Source: Neisseriales bacterium (lineage in GTDB: Bacteria > Pseudomonadota > Gammaproteobacteria > Burkholderiales > UBA11063). From it: DNA of 14,625 bases. The translations under genes and the position numbers were made by a program. The stretch is from assembly GCA_008017145.1 (NCBI GenBank), contig SSGY01000043.1:1-14625 (forward strand), written 5' to 3'. Of this stretch, positions 7,113-14,205 are shown piece after piece (within the stretch, counting starts at the first letter, position 1; each line of letters starts with the position of its first letter). The notes below the pieces were generated by a model. That model had not been told where the DNA came from and made no database searches. It saw nothing but the letters and a program-made list of their open reading frames with translations.

Positions 7113-7766
7113 ATGAGCATATCAATTAATCATCGTCAATTACACTTACTTACAGCCTGCCCTGATACTAAACACAATGAATATTTGAAATTTATCGAAC
7201 TAAGCGCCAAATCTGGTATCACTCACTTACAGTTACGGCAAAAAAACTGGTCATTCAGCAGCTTACTCAGTTTAGGACGTGAACTGCAAGCCGTGCTAAA
7301 GCCATATTCCGTACCGCTCATTATCAATGATAATCTTGATCTCGCAGTTGAATTAAATGCTGATGGTGTGCATCTGGGGCAAAAAGATGGTGATCCGGAT
7401 GCTGCCCGTGTTATCTTAGGCACAGATAAAATCATTGGTGTATCTATCGAAAATCCCACACAATTAGAGCAAGCTAATTTGTCACGCTCAATTAACTATG
7501 TTGCTGCCAGTGCAGTATTTCCGAGTAAAAGTAAAAGCAATATTGAATATATTTGGGGTCTTGATGGATTGACTAAATTTTGCCAAAGATCTTATCATCC
7601 AGTAATCGCGATTGGCGGGATTAATCTTGGCAATATTGCCGAAGTTAGCGCTACTGGAATTAGCGGTGTGGCAGTTATTAGTGCAATTCATGAAGCGGAT
7701 AACCCAAAGCAATATATCCAAGAGTTAAATCAACAACTTAACCACGGAGACAGTCAACATGACTAA
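7113..7766 (+). CDS. thiE: Thiamine-phosphate synthase
   Basis: Joins HMP-pyrophosphate with the thiazole phosphate to give thiamine phosphate. At 217 residues from ATG 7113 it has the normal family length. The TIM-barrel motifs are clear: HLQLRQK (38-44), LIINDNLDLA (69-78, pyrophosphate binding), DGVHLGQKD (84-92), IIGVS, VAASAVFPSKSK (130-141), PVIAIGGI (163-170) and ISGVAVISAI. A longer open frame starts at TTG 7011, but that lies inside the riboswitch and its extra 34 residues are not ThiE-like, so it is rejected. The ATG has no clear Shine-Dalgarno; GTG 7098 is a weaker alternative. First gene of the operon; it overlaps thiM by 8 bases. Confidence 0.95.
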   Translation: MSISINHRQLHLLTACPDTKHNEYLKFIELSAKSGITHLQLRQKNWSFSSLLSLGRELQAVLKPYSVPLIINDNLDLAVELNADGVHLGQKDGDPDAARVILGTDKIIGVSIENPTQLEQANLSRSINYVAASAVFPSKSKSNIEYIWGLDGLTKFCQRSYHPVIAIGGINLGNIAEVSATGISGVAVISAIHEADNPKQYIQELNQQLNHGDSQHD

Positions 7767-8577
7767 CCTTTACCAACAACTTTATGATACGCATCAACAA
7801 TTACAGCAGGCAAAACCGCTAGTACTAAATCTAACGAATTATGTAACGCAGGATTTCATGGCAAATGTACTGCTTGCGCTAGGTTGTGCACCAATTATGT
7901 CAGAAAGCGTTGAAGAGCTCGCAGAATTAACTACCATCGCGCATAGTCTAAATCTCAATATTGGCACGCTAAATGCAGAGTTTGCCTACCGCGCTGCAGA
8001 TGCCGGAAAACTGATGCAGCAGCAAAATAAATGCGTGGTGCTTGATCCAGTTGGCGCTGGAGCCACTCGCAGCAGAACCGAGTTAGCGCAGGAACTCTTA
8101 CCTTTGGCAAACATTGTCCGTGGCAATGCCAGCGAAATTATGGCGCTTAATTCTAGTTCATTCTCCAGCTATGGTGTTGAAAGTAGTGTCGAAAGCCTCA
8201 GTGCAATGCTTAGCGCACAAAATATAGTCAAGCAAACGCAAAAAACTATTGCAATCAGCGGTAAAATTGATTTAGTTTATGCCCCACACGCCAATTATCA
8301 AAATAAATTTGGGACGGAGCTAATGACCAAAGTAACTGGCATGGGTTGTTGTTTAAGTGCAGTAATTGCCGGATTTGCTGCTGTGAGTAAAGATTACGCT
8401 CTTGCCAGCTATTTAGCTATAGTTTACTATACCTTGTGTGCTGAACAAGCCGCACGAGATACATTCGCTCCAGCAAGTTTTAAAAGCAAATTTATCGACT
8501 GCCTTTACCAACCAGACTGGGCATGGTTTGAATCGCGAATTAAACATATTTCTCAAAAGGAAGATACAAAATGTTAA
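7759..8577 (+). CDS. thiM: Hydroxyethylthiazole kinase
   Basis: Phosphorylates the salvaged thiazole alcohol THZ with ATP to THZ-P, the second substrate of ThiE. The 272 residues have the ribokinase-like fold marks of ThiM: LNLTNYVTQDFMANVLLALG (24-42), VLDPVGAGATRSR (94-106), the RGNASEI block (121-127) and KVTGMGCCLSAVIAGFAA (191-208), where Cys197 aligns with the active-site cysteine. The loop reads GMGC rather than the common GTGC, a mild change. A GGAGA sequence lies about 10 bases before the ATG. It overlaps both thiE and thiD, so translation is probably coupled. Confidence 0.96.
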   Translation: MTNLYQQLYDTHQQLQQAKPLVLNLTNYVTQDFMANVLLALGCAPIMSESVEELAELTTIAHSLNLNIGTLNAEFAYRAADAGKLMQQQNKCVVLDPVGAGATRSRTELAQELLPLANIVRGNASEIMALNSSSFSSYGVESSVESLSAMLSAQNIVKQTQKTIAISGKIDLVYAPHANYQNKFGTELMTKVTGMGCCLSAVIAGFAAVSKDYALASYLAIVYYTLCAEQAARDTFAPASFKSKFIDCLYQPDWAWFESRIKHISQKEDTKC

Positions 8578-9371
8578 CTACTGCATTAACGATTGCCGGA
8601 TTTGATGGCTCAGGCGGAGCTGGGTTGCAAGCCGACTTAAAAACATTTTCGGCTCTGGGCTGTTATGGCATGAACGTCTTAACTGCGCTACCGATTCAAA
8701 ATACTTGTGGCGTGCGCAATTGTTTTAATTTGCCTCTTGCTGCAATTGAGGAACAATTAGATGCTATTTTTAGTGATATTACCCCCAATGTTATCAAAAT
8801 TGGAATGTTGTTTAATCAGGAAATTGTTCACCTTGTTGCAGAATTTCTATCGCAACATGCGCAAAATATTCCCATTGTTCTTGATCCAGTAATGGTAGCC
8901 AAAAGTGGTGATTATTTACTTTTACCCGAATCAATTGAGACCTTAAAACGAGAATTAATCCCACAAGTAACTTTAATTACGCCTAATATTAACGAGGCAC
9001 AAGCACTGAGTAATATGAAAATCAAGACACCTAGTGATATGCTAAAAAGCGCTGAAATTATCCATACGCTTGGCAATGTAAATGTTTTGCTCAAAGGTGG
9101 ACATTTAGATGGCATCTCCTGTGATGATTTGTTATTCACTAGTTCTGCGCAACATTGGTTTAAAGCACCAAGGATTGAAACTATCAATACCCACGGCACT
9201 GGCTGTACTTTATCTGCGGCAATTGCAGCAAATTTAGCATTGGGCAAAAATCTGGTTAGTAGTTGCCAAAATGCTAAAGACTATCTCTATCAGGCTATGT
9301 TAAGTTTTAAAGATGTCACTATTGGACATGGACATGGCCCAGTTAACCATTTTCATCAATGGTGGAATTAG
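8571..9371 (+). CDS. thiD: Hydroxymethylpyrimidine (phosphate) kinase
   Basis: Performs two ATP-dependent phosphorylations, HMP to HMP-P to HMP-PP, supplying ThiE. The 266 residues show TIAGFDGSGGAGLQADLK (7-24), VLDPVMVAKSGD (103-114), TPNINEA (137-143), LLKGGH (173-178) and NTHGTGCTLSAAIAANLA (206-223) with anion-hole glycines and Cys212, then the C-terminal GHGHGPVNHF. Length matches the stand-alone form, with no ThiE or ThiN fusion. AAGGAAG precedes the ATG, which overlaps the thiM stop by 7 bases. With no thiC nearby it would act on imported or TenA-released HMP. Confidence 0.97.
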   Translation: MLTTALTIAGFDGSGGAGLQADLKTFSALGCYGMNVLTALPIQNTCGVRNCFNLPLAAIEEQLDAIFSDITPNVIKIGMLFNQEIVHLVAEFLSQHAQNIPIVLDPVMVAKSGDYLLLPESIETLKRELIPQVTLITPNINEAQALSNMKIKTPSDMLKSAEIIHTLGNVNVLLKGGHLDGISCDDLLFTSSAQHWFKAPRIETINTHGTGCTLSAAIAANLALGKNLVSSCQNAKDYLYQAMLSFKDVTIGHGHGPVNHFHQWWN

Positions 9372-9424
9372 ATATTATTTTATTGATGTCAGCCTAAAAA
9401 TCATTTATCAAGGAAGAGCTAAAC

Positions 9425-10078
9425 ATGAAATTTTCACGACTAGCATGGCAACAAAATGAAGCCAATTATCAAGCAATAGTTCAACAACCATTCAATCAAG
9501 AGCTTATGAATGGCACTCTTGCACACGAAAAATTTGCTTATTATATTGAACAAGATAGTTTTTACTTACAACATTATGCAAGAGTCTTGGCTAAAATTGC
9601 TTCTCGCTTAGATAATGGTCACAGAATCTTACAATTCCTAGATTTTGCTAAAGGAGCAGTTATCGCAGAACAACAAGTCGTTCATGAGCATTTTCGCCAG
9701 CAATATAATTTAAAATCTAACGGGCAAATTAGCCCTGCATCGTTAGGTTATACCAGCTATTTGCACTTTAGCAGCCATAATCAAGCTATTGAAGTTGCCA
9801 TCGCTGCAGTATTGCCTTGCTTTTGGATCTATTATCAGTTAGGTTGTCACACTCAACAATTCTCTAGCGCAGATAACCCTTACCAATTCTGGATTGATTG
9901 TTATGCCAGCGATGATTTTGCTGCTGGAGTAAATGCAGCAATCGCAATTAGTGATAGCTACTATGAACAAGCAAGCCCAACAGTGCAAAAGCAAATGTTG
10001 GAAGCTTTTGCTACTAGCGCTCGCTGGGAATATTATTTTTGGGATGATGCGTATTGTATGCGCAAATTTAGCCTTTAA
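9425..10078 (+). CDS. tenA: Aminopyrimidine aminohydrolase (thiaminase II, TenA)
   Basis: TenA-family enzyme that hydrolyses aminopyrimidine breakdown products of thiamine to HMP, feeding ThiD; it can also split thiamine. The 217 residues form the all-helical TenA pattern with YYIEQDSFYLQHYARVL (39-55, Asp44), AAVLPCFWIYYQLG (127-140, catalytic Cys132), FWIDCYASDDF and ARWEYYFWDDAY (199-210, Glu202). All expected active-site residues are present. AAGGAAG lies at good spacing before ATG 9425. It follows thiD by 53 bases in the same direction and is the last gene of the riboswitch operon. Its pairing with thiM/thiD/thiE points to salvage of base-degraded thiamine. Confidence 0.95.
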   Translation: MKFSRLAWQQNEANYQAIVQQPFNQELMNGTLAHEKFAYYIEQDSFYLQHYARVLAKIASRLDNGHRILQFLDFAKGAVIAEQQVVHEHFRQQYNLKSNGQISPASLGYTSYLHFSSHNQAIEVAIAAVLPCFWIYYQLGCHTQQFSSADNPYQFWIDCYASDDFAAGVNAAIAISDSYYEQASPTVQKQMLEAFATSARWEYYFWDDAYCMRKFSL

Positions 10079-10086
10079 TACCCACC

Positions 10087-10117
10087 AACAAAGTTGCATT
10101 TTACATGTAACTTTGTT
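10087..10117. promoter_or_regulatory. NsrR-like inverted repeat between tenA and haemoglobin
   Basis: AACAAAGTTGCAT (10087-10099) and ATGTAACTTTGTT (10105-10117) form a 13-base inverted repeat, with one G-T pair, around a 5-base centre. The core 10091-10113 reads AAGTTGCATTT, T, ACATGTAACTT. Compared with the recalled 11-1-11 NsrR operator pattern (AAGATGCATTT, T, AAATGCATCTT), 19 of 23 positions agree. It covers the spacer and -35 of the predicted haemoglobin promoter, the place where a repressor would act. The same hairpin could alternatively end the thi operon, but it is AT-rich and followed only by TTATA, so it would be a poor terminator. Confidence 0.55.
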
Positions 10118-10122
10118 ATAGT
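10094..10122 (+). promoter_or_regulatory. Predicted haemoglobin promoter inside inverted repeat
   Basis: TTGCAT (10094-10099) and TATAGT (10117-10122) are spaced by exactly 17 bases. The -10 has five of six consensus bases and the -35 only three. The -35 and the spacer are inside the NsrR-like repeat, so bound repressor would block RNA polymerase. The predicted start near 10129 lies 28 bases before the preferred haemoglobin ATG. Confidence 0.5.
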
Positions 10123-10156
10123 AATGACTATCAATATGTTAACCGCGGAAAATCAG

Positions 10157-10531
10157 ATGAAGAAAGATATCACAAACAGAGTAGATGTTGAACTTTTAAT
10201 CGACAGTTTTTATAAAACTGTACAGAAAGACGCTACAATTGGCTACTTTTTTAATGACATTGCTCAAATTGACTGGAATACTCATTTGCCACAAATGTAT
10301 AATTTTTGGGAAAGTATAATTTTCGCCAAAAAAGTTTACACTGGTAATCCAATGAAAAAACATCTGGAGCTAGCAAAAAAATCCCCACTTAAATCAGAGC
10401 ACTTTGAACATTGGATAAAACTATTTGATCAAAATATTGATGCATTATTTAGTGGCGTTAATGCCGAACGAACTAAGACTTATGCACAAACTATCCGCGA
10501 GAATTTAGAACTCCGAACGTGTAACGGGTAA
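10157..10531 (+). CDS. Group III truncated haemoglobin
   Basis: A 124-residue 2-on-2 globin of the group III (P) type, related to Campylobacter Ctb. Matches in order: NRVDVELLIDSFYKTV with Tyr19 (B10), IDWNTHLPQMYNFWESI with His43 (E7) and the FWE block at 50-52, YTGNPMKKHLEL with His69 as the proximal haem ligand (F8), and HFEHWIKLF with Trp86 (G8). Family members bind O2 and NO and are linked to nitrosative stress or low-oxygen respiration. ATG 10157 is chosen because GCGGAAAA precedes it and the family begins here; upstream in-frame ATGs (10124, 10136) and a TTG at 10094 fall at or inside the promoter. Single-gene unit after the thi operon. Confidence 0.93.
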   Translation: MKKDITNRVDVELLIDSFYKTVQKDATIGYFFNDIAQIDWNTHLPQMYNFWESIIFAKKVYTGNPMKKHLELAKKSPLKSEHFEHWIKLFDQNIDALFSGVNAERTKTYAQTIRENLELRTCNG

Positions 10532-10806
10532 AGCAATTTCTAACATAGTGAAAAGTGCACTAAATAATAAAATTAAGCACTATTAACTGAATACTTTGCC
10601 GTTGCTTTAATTCAATCGCCAGACTTACTATTGTCTTTTTATAACAATAAGTTTGAATATTCCTGAATACCAACTGGAAAATATAGCTCATATAACTCCC
10701 ACAATAGTAAATAATGAATTTTATAGTAGCCATCTCTTAATTTGATGCTAAAATTATGAATACTAAGGCAGTATTACTAAGACTAACCAGATAGCTCAGG
10801 AATAAA
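10532..10806. other. Intergenic region before lysR
   Basis: 275 bases without a gene. Two weak inverted repeats are visible: AGTGC (10554-10558) with GCACT (10577-10581), and TATTGT (10629-10634) with ACAATA (10644-10649). The second could be a feeble hairpin after the haemoglobin gene. No convincing promoter could be fixed. Confidence 0.4.
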
Positions 10807-11748
10807 ATGGCAAACCAGCTTTCTAAAAATAAATTTTCATTAGATGATCTCTATACTTTTATCAAAACCGTTGAAATTGGGTCTTTTACTCACGCGGCAA
10901 AGTTTTTCTCTATCAACACGACAACAGTTGCCCGTAAAATCTCAAATCTGGAAGACTCTCTAGGCGTTAATCTGATAGAGCGAACAAATAATTCGTTTCA
11001 CGCAACCCAAATCGGGAGAAACATTATTGAACAGGTAAAGAAAGCTGATTTTAGTCTTGATCAACTACAACAAATAGTGAAAAATGCAGTTTACAATGAC
11101 TCAAGTCCGGGAACAATATTTTTTTCCCTTCCTCCTGGGGTTGGAATTAATCACGTATCCAAGCATATCCATAGATTTACCCGCGCGAACCCTAATATTC
11201 AACTTAATATTAGCTACCAAAGCAAAGAGCCAGAGCTAGTCAAGGACAACATCGATGTGGCACTGATTTTTTACCCATCAGAGAAACATGTCAATCAAAA
11301 AATCAAGAGAATTGCCGCATTTAAAGTGAAACTTTACTGCACAACAACTTATGTACAAAAATATGGTACGCCACAAACGCCAAATGATTTAATTAATCAT
11401 CAATGCGTAGGACGATTAACTGACAATCTAATCGTAAGAAAAGCAATAACATTTACTCACCAGACAACAGGTGAAATTATCAATGCTGAGATGCCTAATA
11501 ATATAACAACTAACAATCTAATGAACAATGTTGAGCTAATTAAATCAAATGAAATGATTGCCGCGGTTTGGGAAAAAACTTCTTTACCCAATGAAAGCAA
11601 TTTTGTGCAGGTACTTGCAGAATATGAAGTGGAACCAGTCTACCTATACCTATTAAAACACCCTTATCGTCAGGACAAGAGCATTGATTTACTAGCTACG
11701 TTTATTGAAAAAATATTTAAAGATGATGATCAACAAAGTGCTAATTAA
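10807..11748 (+). CDS. LysR-family transcriptional regulator
   Basis: A 313-residue DNA-binding regulator. The N-terminal winged helix-turn-helix (about residues 11-70) is typical: LDDLYTFIKTVEIGSFTHAA, then TTTVARKISNLEDSLGVNLIER and the ATQIG wing. A linker helix and a periplasmic-binding-protein-like effector domain follow (about 95-305, for example PGTIFFSLPPGVGINHV and DNIDVALIF). Its effector is unknown. AGGA precedes ATG 10807. Its stop overlaps by 8 bases the stop of the convergent gene at 11741-12457. LysR regulators often control a nearby transporter, so the MFS gene at 12782 is a plausible target, though it lies one gene away. Confidence 0.93.
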   Translation: MANQLSKNKFSLDDLYTFIKTVEIGSFTHAAKFFSINTTTVARKISNLEDSLGVNLIERTNNSFHATQIGRNIIEQVKKADFSLDQLQQIVKNAVYNDSSPGTIFFSLPPGVGINHVSKHIHRFTRANPNIQLNISYQSKEPELVKDNIDVALIFYPSEKHVNQKIKRIAAFKVKLYCTTTYVQKYGTPQTPNDLINHQCVGRLTDNLIVRKAITFTHQTTGEIINAEMPNNITTNNLMNNVELIKSNEMIAAVWEKTSLPNESNFVQVLAEYEVEPVYLYLLKHPYRQDKSIDLLATFIEKIFKDDDQQSAN

Positions 11749-12457
11749 ATGTCACCTTGAATAATTGCTGATTATTAAGAATCAGTTTAGGTACTCTATT
11801 AATTAAACCTAAATAAAATACTTGTGAAATAAGCTTATTCCTTGAATCCGCATCCACTTTAGGAAAAAGCTTTCGGGTAATAAATTTGGATATTCCAGCA
11901 CGAGACAAAAACACACCGACTAATTGTAAGATTTCTGAGATTTCTTTATCAACTTTACCAATTACAATCAAAAATAGAACCAACTCCTCCAACTCTGAAA
12001 AGATAAGCTCACTAGATTTAGTTTCGTCAACAAGCACTGCAGATGCATTTTCTAATTTATTAGAGAATACGCTAAAGTCAAAGTTAAGAACAGTCTCGCT
12101 AAGAGTTGTATCAAGAATTAATCCAGAAATTTCATTATTTATAACAATAGGTTTTACTTTATTTTTAGCGATTATTAGTTTATCCCCTGATTTAATATAA
12201 GTTGAGTAATTAGCCTCAGAAACCTCACCACTTAACACTTTCGCATTTAGACTATAATACTCTGCAGATAAATGTTTTACTGGGGAGTTAATGTTATTAA
12301 GCCTCTTATCAATTACCTCCGTTGAATTTAAATCTACTGCATTAAGTAGCTTATTTCCCATAAATCTAAAATAGCATTTTGTATCACAGATTTGTATTGA
12401 AGAATCACTGTACGCATGCTTGAATACATCAACAATCTGATCTAATGAAGTTACCAT
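11741..12457 (-). CDS. Probable PAS/LuxR-type regulator, diverged
   Basis: A 238-residue protein that I do not recognise with certainty. The N-terminal 120 residues look like a PAS-type sensor fold (ICDTKCYFRFMGNKLLNAVDL, later NNEISGLILDTTLSE). The C-terminal part, FSELEELVLFLIVIGKVDKEISEIL (about 153-177), resembles the first half of a LuxR-type HTH, where the family has (T/S)xREx(E/Q)VLxLLxxGKxxKEIAxxL. The second half is diverged and extended (RAGISKFITRKLFPK), so DNA binding is not certain. AAGGA lies at good spacing before ATG 12457. The gene is convergent with lysR and divergent from the MFS gene, the usual position of a local regulator. No membrane segments. Confidence 0.5.
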   Translation of the reverse strand: MVTSLDQIVDVFKHAYSDSSIQICDTKCYFRFMGNKLLNAVDLNSTEVIDKRLNNINSPVKHLSAEYYSLNAKVLSGEVSEANYSTYIKSGDKLIIAKNKVKPIVINNEISGLILDTTLSETVLNFDFSVFSNKLENASAVLVDETKSSELIFSELEELVLFLIVIGKVDKEISEILQLVGVFLSRAGISKFITRKLFPKVDADSRNKLISQVFYLGLINRVPKLILNNQQLFKVTFN

Positions 12458-12781
12458 TTCTCATCCTTATTTTTAACAATATTCCTTACATGGTGAGGAT
12501 TATAAATGTTCAATGCCATAATTGTAAATATCAAAAACCGCGAGCATTGCTTGCAGTTTTGCAACTCTATCAAATAGGTTTTAAAGTGCTTATAAATGTC
12601 GCACTATGGGACAGATTTAGTATAGTATCTCGCATACAATAGTAGTTTGAAAATTAAAAATAACTAAAATTTTATTAGATGGTAGAATTTAATCAAGTAT
12701 ACTGTAGCACTAATAAAATTTTTATGATAACCACCCACGCAGAAATATTATTTCTTGCATTCAATGTCTTAGGTATAAAAT
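12458..12781. other. 324-base divergent intergenic region
   Basis: It separates the PAS/LuxR-like gene from the MFS gene and must hold both promoters. The notable content is the inverted repeat and promoter at 12666-12722. An open frame of 65 codons (12445-12642) crosses it but begins inside the opposite gene, lacks a ribosome site and has no family likeness, so it is not called. No RNA gene seen. Confidence 0.5.
12666..12722. promoter_or_regulatory. Perfect 13-bp inverted repeat around candidate promoter
   Basis: AAAATTTTATTAG (12666-12678) and CTAATAAAATTTT (12710-12722) are exact reverse complements with 31 bases between. Inside lie TTAGAT (12675-12680) and TATACT (12698-12703), spaced by 17 bases and pointing to the MFS gene, and the palindrome AGTATACT (12697-12704). 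Arms on both sides of a promoter suggest two operator half-regions bound by a local regulator, or a transcript hairpin. Read directly; the role is inferred. Confidence 0.5.
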
Positions 12782-14017
12782 ATGACTCATGATATAAACT
12801 GTAATTATCAATACACAAACTTACATAAAAAATTATTAATCATCGTCTTGCTCTTACTACTATTTGTTACACAAGCCTCAACCGATATTTATGTATCTGG
12901 ATTGCCACTGATGGCACGGGAGTTTAATGTTACGCCAGCAAAAATGAATATGACGATTACTTACTATGTCTATACTCAAGCTGTTCTATTCTTAATTATG
13001 GGACCAATTAGTGACTTATGCGGGCGGCGAAAAACTATCTTGATTTCACTAATCATATCAATAATTGCAACATTTATGATTTCTGAAGGCAAACAGCTGG
13101 ATCAAATCATACTCTTAAGAATCGTGCAGGCGATTGGCAGTGCTTCAATCTATATTGTCTCACGACTGATAATTAAAGAAGTCTATGATAAAGAAGAAAT
13201 TCTCTCGGTTACAGGATTGTTTTTGCTAGGTCTAGTTTTATCACCAGCTTTAGCACCAGTGATTGGTGCAATTATTATTAAGTATCTAGATTGGCGCTGG
13301 TGCTTTAGATTGATTGGAATAATTTCAATGCTACTGACATTCAGCGGATTTTTTATAATTCAGGAAAGTAATCATGCAATAGATAAATTTCGCCGCGAAT
13401 TTATGCCCCGTAAAATGCTGAGGAACTATCTTAGTGTCTTAACTAATTGGTTATTCATTCGCTACCTCGTGGTGGTCGGAGGAACCTTTGCATCCTTTTA
13501 TGCTTTTATTTCAATGTCTAGCTATATGTACATCAATGAATATCATATTTCAAATATCTACTACTCCTATTTATTTACTTTCATTGCATTGGGCTATCTA
13601 ATAGGCAATAAAATAATGATTTACCTAAGTAAGAGAGGCAAAAGCAGTCATTACTTAGTTTTAATTGGAGTCAAGATTGCTATTTTTGTAGTAGCTCTAA
13701 CTGCTTTAAGTATCGCCTTCAGAAATTATACAATGCTATTTATTGGTTTAATTACACTTTCAGGTTGGTTAGTTCGACTAGCAACCGCGTTTATCAATCC
13801 TCCCATTCAGGTTGGAGTCATTCATTCTTTTCCAAACCAAAGTTCATACGCCGTTGGCTTACTTAGCTCGCTCCAATATGTATTTGCAGCTTTTGGCTCA
13901 TGGGTAGTTGGAATAATGCCCTATGAACCAAGCACCAACATTATTGCAACAACAATAATTTTCACATGCATCACAATTATAATGTTTTGCTTAATAAAAC
14001 GTCACGAACTTGAATAA
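12782..14017 (+). CDS. MFS efflux transporter, Bcr/CflA-like
   Basis: A 411-residue inner-membrane proton antiporter of the major facilitator superfamily, DHA1 drug-efflux type, with about 12 hydrophobic segments. After a short cytoplasmic start comes TM1 (about 18-34) with STDIYVSGLP (33-42), the motif typical of Bcr/CflA proteins, then motif A GPISDLCGRRK (74-84) between TM2 and TM3, and LRIVQAIGSASIYIVSR leading into TM4. SPALAPVIGAIIIKYLDWRW (TM5 end) fits motif C. The exported compound is unknown. The start is ATG 12782 with only a weak AGG upstream. It lies divergent to the PAS/LuxR-like gene and downstream of lysR, both possible regulators. Confidence 0.92.
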   Translation: MTHDINCNYQYTNLHKKLLIIVLLLLLFVTQASTDIYVSGLPLMAREFNVTPAKMNMTITYYVYTQAVLFLIMGPISDLCGRRKTILISLIISIIATFMISEGKQLDQIILLRIVQAIGSASIYIVSRLIIKEVYDKEEILSVTGLFLLGLVLSPALAPVIGAIIIKYLDWRWCFRLIGIISMLLTFSGFFIIQESNHAIDKFRREFMPRKMLRNYLSVLTNWLFIRYLVVVGGTFASFYAFISMSSYMYINEYHISNIYYSYLFTFIALGYLIGNKIMIYLSKRGKSSHYLVLIGVKIAIFVVALTALSIAFRNYTMLFIGLITLSGWLVRLATAFINPPIQVGVIHSFPNQSSYAVGLLSSLQYVFAAFGSWVVGIMPYEPSTNIIATTIIFTCITIIMFCLIKRHELE

Positions 14018-14138
14018 ATATAGCGTTCAATTTGAAACTACTTATTTGTCTAACAGTATCTTGAAAAATTTAGCTACTATACTATCTTAATTAACGACTG
14101 GTTAGATGTTTTTTTAATTGATTGTAGATTAAAGCAAA
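14018..14138. other. MFS 3' flank with weak terminator-like hairpin
   Basis: After the MFS stop, ATCT (14084-14087) with AGAT, and AAC with GTT, could form a short interrupted stem ending near 14107, followed by a run of T (14109-14115). It may end the MFS transcript, but the stem is poor. Nothing else is recognised. Confidence 0.3.
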
Positions 14139-14168
14139 AAGCTGAAGGACTATTTAGTACTTCAGCTT
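14139..14168 (-). terminator. Rho-independent terminator of the edge gene
   Basis: AAGCTGAAG (14139-14147) and CTTCAGCTT (14160-14168) are perfect complements, with ACT/AGT continuing the stem inside around an ATTT loop. On the minus strand the stem is followed by TTTTTGCTTT, a good U-tract, so it should end the minus-strand gene whose stop is at 14206. On the plus strand the tail is only CTTCTTATT, so any action on the MFS transcript would be weaker. Confidence 0.8.
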
Positions 14169-14205
14169 CTTATTGAAAATATCAGCAATGCTGATAGAGG
14201 AAAAA

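Noticed and set aside
8912..9247. 111-codon minus-strand frame inside thiD
   Set aside because: Antisense shadow of a gene with complete ThiD motifs; no ribosome site and no family likeness.
10094..10156. Longer start for the haemoglobin gene (TTG 10094, ATG 10124 or 10136)
   Set aside because: TTG 10094 lies within the predicted promoter and inverted repeat, the added residues are not globin-like, and the ATG at 10157 has the best ribosome site.
12445..12642. 65-codon plus-strand frame with a Cys-x2-Cys motif
   Set aside because: It begins inside the start of the opposite regulator gene, has no ribosome site, and its translation has no family likeness or internal consistency; it crosses a region expected to hold promoters.
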